A DNA stretch of 64,000 nt from Nakazawaea peltata. Taxonomy: Eukaryota > Ascomycota > Pichiomycetes > Alaninales > Pachysolenaceae. Below the pieces are notes generated by a model that was given only the letters and a program-made list of their open reading frames with translations, was not told the origin of the DNA and searched no databases. Made by a program: the position numbers and the translations under genes. The stretch's first letter is position 1; each line of letters begins with the position of its first letter. The DNA is taken from the NCBI GenBank assembly GCA_001599355.1, contig BCGQ01000002.1, positions 757,554 through 821,553 on the forward strand, given 5' to 3'. Shown here piece by piece: positions 16,658 through 26,015 of the stretch.

Positions 16658-17226
16658 TTTGACTCAATTCAATCTATATATCTATTGATCTCTTCTTCTG
16701 TGTATCTCCACATTCTGCCCTTCAAAGATTTGATACCACCGGACCTGCCGCGTCAGAGCCACGGCTCGCGCGCCAGGGTTGCATTATTCGTAATATGCTC
16801 ACCACAGTGGCTGCTTCGTATCGGTACGCTTTGTGATCCTTTAGATAATTTTTTCACTCTCAAATTAGGGGCACATGCTCGGGGGTTCGAGATCAATTAA
16901 AAAGTCCGAGCGCATCAATTAAAGATCAATTAAAAGGGGGTAGTGTAGGTGGAGAGAGAGGTTATCTAAAAATAAAGAACCGGAGGAATCGGTTATGATC
17001 AATCAATTGATACTCGTAGTCTATTTAGCAATCAAGATCATGGCGCTTAAACGCAGTTAATATGTATATGCACCGTAACACGGCCCGAAAGTTGACTGCT
17101 TATGCACAATGAAGATCACATTCACGCGGCCATGAAGGGATTTGATTAATAATTACAATTAAAAATTTTATTTATATATGCACTGAAGCGTACTATTTTT
17201 TTCAGTTATCTAAACGAGAGTGAAAA
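16658..17226. other. Divergent intergenic region between AIM7 and the SOD gene
   Basis: About 570 bases. A GC-rich patch lies at 16738-16800 (GGCTCGCGCGCC near 16764) and the SOD side is AT-rich with a TATATA near 17175. A GGGGTTCGAG near 16876 resembles a tRNA T-loop but has no tRNA around it. No gene seen. Confidence 0.6.
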
Positions 17227-17907
17227 ATGGTTGAATTGAAGCAAAAAGTGATCTCGCTTGTCCCTTACTTGACTCAGTATTTGTATAATGCTGCTCCAGA
17301 GTGTTTTGATACCTCTGCTGAGACTTATGCCATTGCCAAGTTCGAGTCTGACATTAACGGGTACGTCAAGTTCTTCCCTACTGAGAGTGGTTCTTTGAAC
17401 GTTGAAGTCGATTTACTGGGTTTGCCAGATGAGGGAGGTCCATTCTTGTACCACATTCATCAGTACCCAGTTCCATCTGATGGTGATTGTTACGCTACCG
17501 GTGGCCATTTGAACCCATTTGGAGGTGTTACTCCTTGTCTGATTGCCAGCAGTGATGCTTACTGTGAATCTGGAGATTTGTCTGGAAAGCATGGGTTTAT
17601 CTATGGTAACGAATTGACTGCTTCTTACGAGGACAAGTACATTTCGTTGAACTCTGAGAGCCCATCTTTCATTGGTGGTTTATCCGTCACTATTCACTTG
17701 GCTGACAACACGAGAATTGCTTGTTCTAACATTATTATTGGATCTGAGGAGGACGATGTTGTCGAGATCTCTAAAGAGGAACAAATTAAGGCCAATGGTT
17801 CCAATTCTACGTCTATTTCATCAGGTGCTGCTGCCGGATTTGGTGCTACAGACTCTACCAACTGGCTGATTGCCGGTGGTGCCGCTCTCTTGGCTCTGTT
17901 GTTATAA
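17227..17907 (+). CDS. GPI-anchored copper-only superoxide dismutase
   Basis: A 226-residue Cu/Zn-SOD-like protein of the fungal surface SOD4/5/6 type, which disarms superoxide outside the cell. The four copper ligands are present: H76 and H78 (HIH), H94 (GGHLNP) and H157 (TIHLAD). The loop that in SOD1 carries zinc ligands H71 and H80 lacks both, so it is copper-only. The C-terminus (a Ser/Thr region followed by a hydrophobic tail GGAALLALLL) fits a GPI signal. Odd: the N-terminus MVELKQKVISLVPYLTQY is not a clear secretion signal, and I found no upstream exon with a good branch point. Either the signal is atypical or the start is incomplete. Confidence 0.88.
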   Translation: MVELKQKVISLVPYLTQYLYNAAPECFDTSAETYAIAKFESDINGYVKFFPTESGSLNVEVDLLGLPDEGGPFLYHIHQYPVPSDGDCYATGGHLNPFGGVTPCLIASSDAYCESGDLSGKHGFIYGNELTASYEDKYISLNSESPSFIGGLSVTIHLADNTRIACSNIIIGSEEDDVVEISKEEQIKANGSNSTSISSGAAAGFGATDSTNWLIAGGAALLALLL

Positions 17908-17943
17908 ATAGGAAATAGATTATTAAATTAATATATTATTAAC

Positions 17944-19254
17944 TTAGACTTCACCAGCTGCACGCAACTCATCGTACTTCATGACTGCATTCAACAACAC
18001 CTTGAAACCATTCTCACATTGTTCTGGAGTACTGTACTCTTCTGGGTTATGACTTACTCCATCTTTACTTGGGATGAAAACGAATCCAGTTGGGACTCTG
18101 GAAGAGGTCGAACAAGAGTCATGTCCAGCACCACTGATCATTGGAATACACTTGTCTTCACCAAAGAGTTCGTAGGCAGAATCTTGTACACATTCAACAC
18201 ATTTGTCATTGAATCTGATCAGAGGAGATGTTTGAATGTGCTCAAAAGTGACTGTCAATGGGACAGAAGTATCTGATCCGTTACCCTTCTTGGCGATCTT
18301 TTCAAATTCCTCCATGGACTCGGTGACAATGCTCTTCAATCCCTCATCCGTGACATGTCTGCAATCATAGGTGAAACTGACAGTCTCTGGGATAACATTG
18401 GCTACCTTTGGAGAGACGTCCAAAACACCAACAGAGGACAAACCGTCGTACTTAGCAGCGATTTGGTTACCCTTGACGATCATCTCGGAAGCTGCAAGTA
18501 AAGCATCTCTTCTGTTCTTGAATGGAGTTGTACCGGTATGTTGAGCCTTACCACTAACAGTAACCTTGTACCAGGAGTAACCTTGAACTCCCTTGACGAT
18601 ACCAATCTCCTTCTTCTTCTCTTCCAAGATAGGACCTTGTTCGATATGCAACTCGAAATGAGCAGCGATTGGGTTGGCCTTGTAAGAAGCAGGAACATCT
18701 CCCATGTAACCGATTCTCTTCAATTCCTCCTTGACAGTAACTGGCTTGGTATCTGTGATCGACTTCATGTTGTAGATATCTTCGATGTCAGCGTTCTCAG
18801 CCCAAACAGACGAGGCCATGATACTCATTGGGAATCTAGCACCTTCCTCATTCATCCAGTTAATAACACCAACTGGGTAGTTAGGAACATACCCGTTGTC
18901 ATGGAAGGTTCTGATGACTTCTAACAGGGCCAAAACTCCCAAGATTCCGTCATAACGTCCACCGGTAGGTTGGGTATCCAAATGAGAACCCATACAAGTA
19001 GCGAGACCTTCATTTTTACCTGGATAAATGGCGAACATGTTACCGACCTCATCAATGGTGACCTTACAACCCAATTTGGTGGTCTCCTCATAGAACCAGT
19101 CCTTGACCAGTTTGTCCTCATCTGACAAGGCAAGACGACAGACACCGGTCTGTGTTGGATCAGGTCCCCATGGGAACTTGGCTCCCCATTTAGCAGTGGT
19201 GTGGATGGTATCCACCAATCTTCCAGATTTGATATTCAAGCTTTTGCTAGGCAT
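17944..19254 (-). CDS. PYD3: Beta-alanine synthase-like M20 hydrolase, PYD3 type
   Basis: A 436-residue M20-family amidohydrolase closest to yeast beta-alanine synthase (Pyd3), which hydrolyses N-carbamyl-beta-alanine to beta-alanine, CO2 and ammonia. Metal-site motifs are GSHLDTQPTGGRYDGILG (H91, D102), NWMNEEGARF (E136, E137), HFELHIEQGP and GAGHDS, and the family ending FIPSKDGVSHNPEEYS is present. No signal peptide is seen. It is divergent to the DUR3-type permease across an 850-base promoter with several GATAAG motifs, which suggests shared nitrogen control. A related carbamoyl-amino-acid or allantoate-type hydrolase cannot be excluded, since fungi have paralogues. Confidence 0.83.
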   Translation of the reverse strand: MPSKSLNIKSGRLVDTIHTTAKWGAKFPWGPDPTQTGVCRLALSDEDKLVKDWFYEETTKLGCKVTIDEVGNMFAIYPGKNEGLATCMGSHLDTQPTGGRYDGILGVLALLEVIRTFHDNGYVPNYPVGVINWMNEEGARFPMSIMASSVWAENADIEDIYNMKSITDTKPVTVKEELKRIGYMGDVPASYKANPIAAHFELHIEQGPILEEKKKEIGIVKGVQGYSWYKVTVSGKAQHTGTTPFKNRRDALLAASEMIVKGNQIAAKYDGLSSVGVLDVSPKVANVIPETVSFTYDCRHVTDEGLKSIVTESMEEFEKIAKKGNGSDTSVPLTVTFEHIQTSPLIRFNDKCVECVQDSAYELFGEDKCIPMISGAGHDSCSTSSRVPTGFVFIPSKDGVSHNPEEYSTPEQCENGFKVLLNAVMKYDELRAAGEV

Positions 19255-20102
19255 TTTCTGTGCGATAATCGGTCGTTTCCCTTTGAAAAATTCAATGATC
19301 TATCGGCTCCATATATATAGTGAGTCGGCAAGTAAAATCTTGCTTATCTAATGCAGGTGGGATTTTCTTGGTTTTTAGGCCGGTTGTTATCTGCGCACTT
19401 AAGATAGGGCTGTGATAGAGGAGAAGGGAGGGGAAAGATGAGCAAAAGAGAAGCATTGAGGCTAGAAGAAACGCATTAAATGGAGGTATTGGTTTAAAGG
19501 GATTGAATACTAAGTAGTACTTCATGATCACTTCTCCCTACCATTGGTATTTCCACAATCTCATCCTAATCACCCCTCTTGCGCAACTCAGATAAGGTAG
19601 TGTTAGCCGACAATCTTTAGGAATTCGAACTCCATTTGCGTGCGGCAGGAAAAATATAAAGCTAAGCGATAAGCATCGTAAAAATCCATTTTAGGAAATA
19701 GTTTGAATGATAATTAAGGTTGGGCAAACGATGCGCTGCAGGAGTATTAACTAAAATTAAGGTTATGACTATTTGACAGAGGTCGGGGGTTATTTATGAG
19801 ATCTCCGGTGACTTAGTGATATCAATTGATAGGCGATACTCCTAGTTGTCAAATGTGACAAGTGACAGCTGTGGTGTCACATTAGATGTATATGCCATGC
19901 CACCTTTTCATTTCTTATCTCCCCTTACATATTTTATTCGCACTAACAGATAAGGTGGAGTTTATTTCTCAAAGTCCCCCTTAAGTACGATCAAATCCCA
20001 TGAGTATTTTTTTTTTGTAGTTGACATCACCTGTCATAAATTCAGCAATAGTAAGATTTTTCTAAACATATCTTCACCACTTAATATCCCGACACCTTAA
20101 GT
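19255..20102. promoter_or_regulatory. Shared divergent promoter with five GATAAG motifs
   Basis: Between the PYD3-like gene and the DUR3-like gene. GATAAG or its complement CTTATC occurs at 19343-19348, 19591-19596, 19668-19673, 19914-19919 and 19949-19954. This density is typical of promoters under nitrogen GATA factors. A TATATATA lies near 19313 for the PYD3-like gene. Binding is inferred, not shown. Confidence 0.65.
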
Positions 20103-22073
20103 ATGACAGACTACATTGTTGAGCAAAGGTACGGATACGGATTCGCTGTGGGTATCGGGGCATTATTTGCCTTGATGATGGTACTCATTAGTCATATCTT
20201 GTCCAAATATCTAGGACAAAAGCAAAACTCGGAAAGATTTTCAACCTCTTCCAGATCAGTGGGTAATGGTATCATTTCTTCACTGGTGGTTTCTTCTTGG
20301 TGCTGGCCACTGACTTTGATTTCCAGTTCCATTTGGAGTTATGAGCATGGTGTGAGTGGCTCTTTTCTCTATGGTGTTGGAGGTACTTTCCAGGTCACAT
20401 TATTTGTGTTCTTGGTACTTCAAATCAAGGCAATTGCTCCAGGTGTCCATACTATGGCCGAGCTTATTAGAGTAAGATTCAATAAATATGCTCATTGGAC
20501 TTACTTATCATTTTGCATTGCTACAAATATCTTGATTTCGTCCTTGTTATTATTAGGAGGTAGTCAAGGGTTTCATGAGACTTGTGGAATGAACATTGTT
20601 GCTGCTTCATTTTTACTCCCATTGGGTGTATGTGTTTATACTTTATTTGGGGGGTTAACAGCCACTTTCATTTCCGATTGGATCCACACTGTCATAATTT
20701 ATATGATTATCGTGGTGATGTGCTTTGTTACATTTTGCTCATCTTCAATCATAGGTTCAATTGATAAATTTTATGACCTCTTGACTCAAGCTCAAGAACA
20801 ATTCCCTAATAGTACTGGGAAGAACTATCTTTCTTTCGATGATCCTACTATGATAGAGTTAAGTTATACAGTTATGATATCAGGAATGGCCAGTATTTTC
20901 ACAGACCCTTCATATGGACAAAAACTGATTGCAGCTGAACCAAGTGGTGTCTTTAGAGGTTACATGATGGGTGGTATTTGCTGGCTTGTAATTCCTTGGG
21001 CTTTAGGAACTTGTGGTGGATTAGTTTCAAAACTGGTCTTAACCTTACCAGAATCTTTCACTTACCCTGAAGCTCTTACTGCCGAACAAGTGAATGCTGG
21101 TCTCCCATTGATTTATGCAATGGGAACCATATTAGGTAAAAGTGGTGCCATTGCAGGATTGCTCATGTTGTTCATGTCTGTGACTTCGGCTACTTCTGCG
21201 GAATTAATTGCCTTCTCTTCCATTTCCACTTATGATATTTATAGAAGTTATATTAGACCTGAAGCTACTGGAAAACAATTGGTCAGCCTGACCCATTATT
21301 CCGTCATTGGGTTTAGTCTTTTCATGGCAGTGGTATCTGTAATCTTCAATTACGTTGGTGTGACTGTTGGTTGGTTATTATCTTTTACTGGTATTATTGT
21401 TTCACCAGCTGTCTTCGCTTTGATTCTTACATTATATTGGCCCAAGATGTCTAGTATGGGTATCATTATTGGATGTCCATTAGCCACTGTTACAGGTATT
21501 GCTTGCTGGATTGGTTCAACTCTGGCTTATTATACGATCGTAGACAAAGATACCGTAGCCAATTCCACTCCTTGTCTTATTGGAAATTTGGTATCGCTTT
21601 TTGGGGGGCTAATTTACGGAGTTATTTTCTCATTTGTATTTCCTGAGGAGAAATTCGATTTTGGAACGTTTAATAATGGATTTACAGCAGCTGATGATGC
21701 TGATGAACAAGAAATGGAAGCCATGAAAGTATCTCTGGCCCAAAAAAGTGAATTATACAGATTATCTATTTATACAGCTATTTTAAATGTGATTTTGCTC
21801 TTTGGAGCTTACATGATCTTCCCATTCACCTTGATGGGTACCGGATATACCTTCAGCAAACCATATTTCAGACAGTGGATCATCATCATGATGATATGGT
21901 TACTTCTGGCTCTGCTCTACATCACTATTACACCATTATATCAAAATTGGAGATCATTTGTTACTTTATTTAATGGGATAGTTAGAGGACGTGAAACCGA
22001 GTACCAACAATCGGTAAAGAGTGTAAAATCAACGGTGGAGGATGACTCATCTACAGAGAAGAATAACTTATAA
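20103..22073 (+). CDS. DUR3: Urea/polyamine permease of the DUR3 family (SSS superfamily)
   Basis: A 656-residue sodium-solute-symporter-family protein with about 15 membrane segments. It starts with a short outside tail (MTDYIVEQRYGYGFAVGIG), then SSRSVGNGIISSLVVSSWCWPLTLISSS, and has the family core SVTSATSAELIAFSSISTYDIYRSYI and WLLSFTGIIVSPAVFALILTLYWPKMS. DUR3 proteins carry urea, and some paralogues polyamines, across the plasma membrane. The C-terminal tail is short, shorter overall than Saccharomyces Dur3. It shares a GATAAG-rich promoter with the PYD3-like hydrolase. Yeasts often have several DUR3 paralogues, so the substrate is not certain. Confidence 0.88.
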   Translation: MTDYIVEQRYGYGFAVGIGALFALMMVLISHILSKYLGQKQNSERFSTSSRSVGNGIISSLVVSSWCWPLTLISSSIWSYEHGVSGSFLYGVGGTFQVTLFVFLVLQIKAIAPGVHTMAELIRVRFNKYAHWTYLSFCIATNILISSLLLLGGSQGFHETCGMNIVAASFLLPLGVCVYTLFGGLTATFISDWIHTVIIYMIIVVMCFVTFCSSSIIGSIDKFYDLLTQAQEQFPNSTGKNYLSFDDPTMIELSYTVMISGMASIFTDPSYGQKLIAAEPSGVFRGYMMGGICWLVIPWALGTCGGLVSKLVLTLPESFTYPEALTAEQVNAGLPLIYAMGTILGKSGAIAGLLMLFMSVTSATSAELIAFSSISTYDIYRSYIRPEATGKQLVSLTHYSVIGFSLFMAVVSVIFNYVGVTVGWLLSFTGIIVSPAVFALILTLYWPKMSSMGIIIGCPLATVTGIACWIGSTLAYYTIVDKDTVANSTPCLIGNLVSLFGGLIYGVIFSFVFPEEKFDFGTFNNGFTAADDADEQEMEAMKVSLAQKSELYRLSIYTAILNVILLFGAYMIFPFTLMGTGYTFSKPYFRQWIIIMMIWLLLALLYITITPLYQNWRSFVTLFNGIVRGRETEYQQSVKSVKSTVEDDSSTEKNNL

Positions 22074-22105
22074 TAAACCAATATGAATTGTTATAAAAAC
22101 TTGTA

Positions 22106-23449
22106 TTAACTAAGACCAGCCAATTCCTCCTCTTCTTCAGCAGAGGCTCTCTTCTTTAAGACTAATGGCTTACCCATGACCCTCTCGTAAATGTCTTTGA
22201 CATCATCAGTAGTAGACTCGAAATGAGAAGTGGCATCATAAGATTGAGAAATGTAGATATTATCGGATTTACCATCTTCCTTTGGTTTATAGATCTCGGC
22301 AATACCCATCAAGACGTCCAAAGTTGGGCCAATCAACTTGAAAGCAGGTTCTAATTCGATGTGTGGCTTATCGGTTTCGATAATAGTAGAGATAATGGCC
22401 AAATAATGACCTTTAGCACAAACATTATGAGCAGATGAAACTACGGCGATATAAATATCATTCTTTCTACCAACCTGGTTTTGTGGGATGACAATTTGTA
22501 AGGAATCAGCGTCAGAAGTGCCAGGAACAGGGTGGTTCATGATACACATTGCTCTAATGACTTTTTGACCGGTTTTTTCAACCTTCTCAGGGAAATAAGT
22601 AGGGTCAGCAATGACAATTGGAGCCTTAGCAGTACCTTCTTTGGTCTTAACACCAGCAAATTTACCGTTTTCATAAAGAACCTCATCAATTGGTGTATCC
22701 AACATATAAGTACCACCGTAAATAGCCGATAATCTGGCGAAACCTTGTGGTAATTCTCCCAATCCGTATAATGGATAAATATATGGAGACTTTCCGTATC
22801 TAGCAACCGAGTTCAAGTATAAGATGATTCTATTATAAGTTTCTCTGATTGGCTGCTTCAAATAATCATCATTAGACCATAAAGCCATAGCATGGCCAAT
22901 GAAATCTTTAGTTCCAGATTCCAATCCATAGTAAGTGTATAACTCTTCCATCAAACTCTTGTCAAGATTGAAACCTTTATGAGTGGAGACGACATTCTCA
23001 TCATACTTAATAATGTATTCCAAAAAGTTCTTCATTCTTCTCTTCTCGAAAATACCCATCAATGATGACGAGATAGCTTCAGCCTGAGTAGCAGGAACCT
23101 TAGCAATTCTTCCCGAACGGTAAACATAAGATCCAGAAATCTGCTTGAACTCAATATATCTAGTGACTTCGGTATGGACCAAAATATTAGTCAATTCACC
23201 ATTGGCCATCAAGAATTTTGGGATCAAATCAACACACCAATCTCTATCTCTACCTAAAGATTCATCTGGCTTCTTTGATGGCTTGAATTTGGAGTACAAT
23301 TGAGTCAAATTCAAAGAAGCTGATTCGCCTCCATAGAAATCTTGTCTGTCTATATGTAAGACCTTCTTACCTTCAACAGATAAGAGTCCAGACAAGATAC
23401 ACTCGGTCAAACCGGTGCCGAGAACAATTACGTCGTAATTTTCATCCAT
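22106..23449 (-). CDS. GDI1: Rab GDP-dissociation inhibitor
   Basis: A 447-residue GDI that extracts GDP-bound Rab GTPases from membranes and recycles them in vesicle traffic. It begins MDENYDVIVLGTGLTECILSGLLS (dinucleotide-fold-like start), and carries the sequence-conserved regions DRDWCVDLIPKFLMANGELT, SGSYVYRSGRIAKVPAT, RRMKNFLEYI and YGLGELPQGFARLSAIYGGTYML. Length and order are normal. The ATG is the first in frame. It is convergent with the DUR3-like gene, whose stop is 32 bases away. Confidence 0.98.
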   Translation of the reverse strand: MDENYDVIVLGTGLTECILSGLLSVEGKKVLHIDRQDFYGGESASLNLTQLYSKFKPSKKPDESLGRDRDWCVDLIPKFLMANGELTNILVHTEVTRYIEFKQISGSYVYRSGRIAKVPATQAEAISSSLMGIFEKRRMKNFLEYIIKYDENVVSTHKGFNLDKSLMEELYTYYGLESGTKDFIGHAMALWSNDDYLKQPIRETYNRIILYLNSVARYGKSPYIYPLYGLGELPQGFARLSAIYGGTYMLDTPIDEVLYENGKFAGVKTKEGTAKAPIVIADPTYFPEKVEKTGQKVIRAMCIMNHPVPGTSDADSLQIVIPQNQVGRKNDIYIAVVSSAHNVCAKGHYLAIISTIIETDKPHIELEPAFKLIGPTLDVLMGIAEIYKPKEDGKSDNIYISQSYDATSHFESTTDDVKDIYERVMGKPLVLKKRASAEEEEELAGLS

Positions 23450-23650
23450 GATTTATTATATGATTCACTAGTTAATTCCTTCACCTTGTCTAATATATTT
23501 ATATACGAGTATTAATTTCCGCAAGGAAGAGGAAGCAATTTGGGGATCGATTTCCTATTTAGGAGAGCTAGATAAAGGAATTACTTGAAATGGAAGTCTT
23601 AGGTTGATAGAAATTTATTATATCCTAATTGGGTAATTACCTAAACAGGT

Positions 23651-25204
23651 TCATCCACATACCCCAAATTCATATTCACCATTCGATGGATTGACCAAAC
23701 GAATGTATTTATCACATTGAGGTATTTCAGACTCGACATGACCAACAACTAAGACTGAGCCATGAGTCCATTGGTCAATTACAAGTTTACACAGAGCAAT
23801 TGAATCATCTGTCATAGCACTGAATGCTTCGTCTAAGATCAAGATCTTAGGCTTCTTAACTATGGCTCTTAAGAACAAGACTACTTTTTGATCACTGATA
23901 CTGAGATCTTTGAATTTTGTATCTTTGTCGAACCCAAATTGGTCAATAAAATCTTGGATTTGCTCAATTTGGTCTGGGGTAAGATTTTCAGGCACCAAAT
24001 AATTACCTACTTGGAATCCATTGGCTATTGTTTCAAATACACTTCTTTGTCTAGGGAATAACAGATGTAATTCTGGGGAAGTAAATCCAATAATGGCATT
24101 AGTATCGAAATAGTTTGTGGAACCGATTTTTCTCGGTTTATTCTCAAATGTGATACTACTACTCCAAGATTGAGGATGATCAAGTGTAATAAGAGCTAAA
24201 ATTGTAGTCTTCCCTGTACCATTATTCCCTCTAATATGCCATTTCTCACCATGATGGATTTTCCAGTTCAAATTTTTGATAATTTGCTTATCTACATAAT
24301 TAACATTGATATCATTGAAGCCGATCATGATTTCGTTGGAATTCGAGTTGGTTTGTTGTCTCTTTTCGAAATTCAGTCTATTGGCATGTTGCCTCTCTTC
24401 TAATTGCTTTCTTTTCAGCAGTTGATCCAGGTGATGTTGTTCCACTAACTCATCAAGTGTAGGCTGAATTTTTGATTTTTCTCCCTGCGCTATAATTCCC
24501 TCTTCATTTACAAGCACAATATGATCAATCCAATCAGGAATTGGATCTTGAATACGTAAACCAATGATCAAATCTTTCAGGGTTTGATTTCTCAATACAT
24601 CCGAGACTGTTTGAGTCAGAGTAGGATCAAGACCTAAAAATGGGTCATCTAACAATAAAAGTTGGGTATCTCTGTAAAGCAGCTTGGCGATTCTTGCTCT
24701 TCTGAATTGTCCATTACTCAATCCATTGATAAATTTATCTTCTAATCCTTTCAATTGAAGAGATTGTATAATTGATTCGAATTTTTCCTTGTTGAAGACA
24801 TGAGTGCTATTATAGGACAAATCACAAATGAAATCGGTGGTTTTGATATCGATTTCAAGGTCCTTAAACGTTTCATATCTGGCACCAAGATGAGTAAAAC
24901 CTCCATTACCCGTTCCATCAGCAGATTTCCCGTAGTTATTGTTAGTGAATTGTAAAAACTCGATCACCGATTGGGGCCAGGTGGATTTACCTAATAACGG
25001 GTATTGTCTAGCATTAGAAGGTTCGACGACGAAATCACCAGCCAAAACTTGCATCAATGGTTGTTTAGAGGGTCCGACCACTGCCCATCTTTGGTGAGTT
25101 GAGATTTGTAAATTCAACGGGTTGGTGAAGATCTTTGGCTTTGAATTGTAGGCAACGAAACGTCGCAGCACGGCGTCTTTAAGCGATACGATGATATTTG
25201 ACAT
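23651..25204 (-). CDS. Soluble twin ABC-ATPase, YDR061W/ModF-like
   Basis: A 517-residue protein of two ABC ATPase halves without membrane segments, like Saccharomyces YDR061W. Half 1 has a degenerate Walker A (VGPSKQPLMQ, no Gly-Lys-Thr), but a good signature (LSNGQFRRARIAK) and Walker B (LLLLDDPFLGLD). Half 2 has a perfect Walker A (GNNGTGKTT) and Walker B (ILILDEAFSAM), but a weak signature (LSISDQKVV). Half 2 Walker A and half 1 signature could form the only active composite site. The function is unknown; mitochondrial location was suggested for the family. The Saccharomyces counterpart is also near AIM7, RPS13 and RRG1. Confidence 0.85.
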   Translation of the reverse strand: MSNIIVSLKDAVLRRFVAYNSKPKIFTNPLNLQISTHQRWAVVGPSKQPLMQVLAGDFVVEPSNARQYPLLGKSTWPQSVIEFLQFTNNNYGKSADGTGNGGFTHLGARYETFKDLEIDIKTTDFICDLSYNSTHVFNKEKFESIIQSLQLKGLEDKFINGLSNGQFRRARIAKLLYRDTQLLLLDDPFLGLDPTLTQTVSDVLRNQTLKDLIIGLRIQDPIPDWIDHIVLVNEEGIIAQGEKSKIQPTLDELVEQHHLDQLLKRKQLEERQHANRLNFEKRQQTNSNSNEIMIGFNDINVNYVDKQIIKNLNWKIHHGEKWHIRGNNGTGKTTILALITLDHPQSWSSSITFENKPRKIGSTNYFDTNAIIGFTSPELHLLFPRQRSVFETIANGFQVGNYLVPENLTPDQIEQIQDFIDQFGFDKDTKFKDLSISDQKVVLFLRAIVKKPKILILDEAFSAMTDDSIALCKLVIDQWTHGSVLVVGHVESEIPQCDKYIRLVNPSNGEYEFGVCG

Positions 25205-26015
25205 GGTGAGTGATTAAGAGCCAGAAATGAGTGTTGACAAGGTGAGGGTTGACTCTCAACTTTAGTCAAATGATGAAGTGAGCTGAACAGTGACTGAGTG
25301 AAATGAATTGGCTGAAGTGAATTGGAATTTAGTCAAGTTTAGTAGTGACTCAACTAGACTCAGTTTCCTATTACGGAAATTTCTGCGCGGAGACGTGAAA
25401 AATAGGGGAAACCGGGCAGTGATTAGTGTGGAGGAGCTTGTGGAAAGAGGGGAAGGGGGGAGTAAAATAGTCATACGACCAAGTGGAGGTGTCAATTTTT
25501 GTGTTTTCCAACTATATTCTCCATTTCAAAACATAATATCAGCTCAAATTCCCCAATTTAATATACTCTTTATTTTCTTTGAAATACGGAACTGGCAGAC
25601 TCTTCAATGAGGAGGAGAAGCGGGCCGGCGCTGAACTGGGCTCGCGCGCACTACGAAAATCTGCGCAGCTCTCCACTGTTTAAAGAAGCGAGTTGTCTGG
25701 GGTAAATGAGGTGAAAACGAAGCGAGGTACCACCACCTTCTAGAAACCCTACGTAGACTTTCTCGTAATCCTTGATCTCGGAATATCTGGATCTCCAAAT
25801 CTTTCTCTTATCTAACACCTTCCCATCTCCATTATAATCCTCCCCTCCCAACATCCCCCTCTTCTCCTTCCTCCGACTTCTCCTACCCTCGGTCAACTAT
25901 CCCTCCGGATCGTTTCCCCAGAGCTTCCGCCCCAATTTTTCCCTTCTTTTTCTCTCTTAAAAAGCTTCTCCTCACCTCGGCGCTTAACTTCATTAAACAC
26001 TGGGACACCACCGCC
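25205..26015. other. Divergent promoter region between the ABC-ATPase and DUF1
   Basis: About 810 bases. Contains a G-rich patch near 25440 and GC-rich spots (GCGGGCCGGCGC near 25619, GCTCGCGCGC near 25639), then a long C/T-rich leader before DUF1. Overlapping short minus-strand frames at 25604-25896 look like shadows of the C/T tract. No gene seen. Confidence 0.6.

Noticed and set aside
16870-16885. tRNA T-loop-like GGGGTTCGAG
   Set aside because: No acceptor stem, D-arm or anticodon stem can be formed around it.
25604-25896. Two overlapping minus-strand frames
   Set aside because: One lies opposite the C/T-rich DUF1 leader; composition is driven by the tract and no domain is seen.
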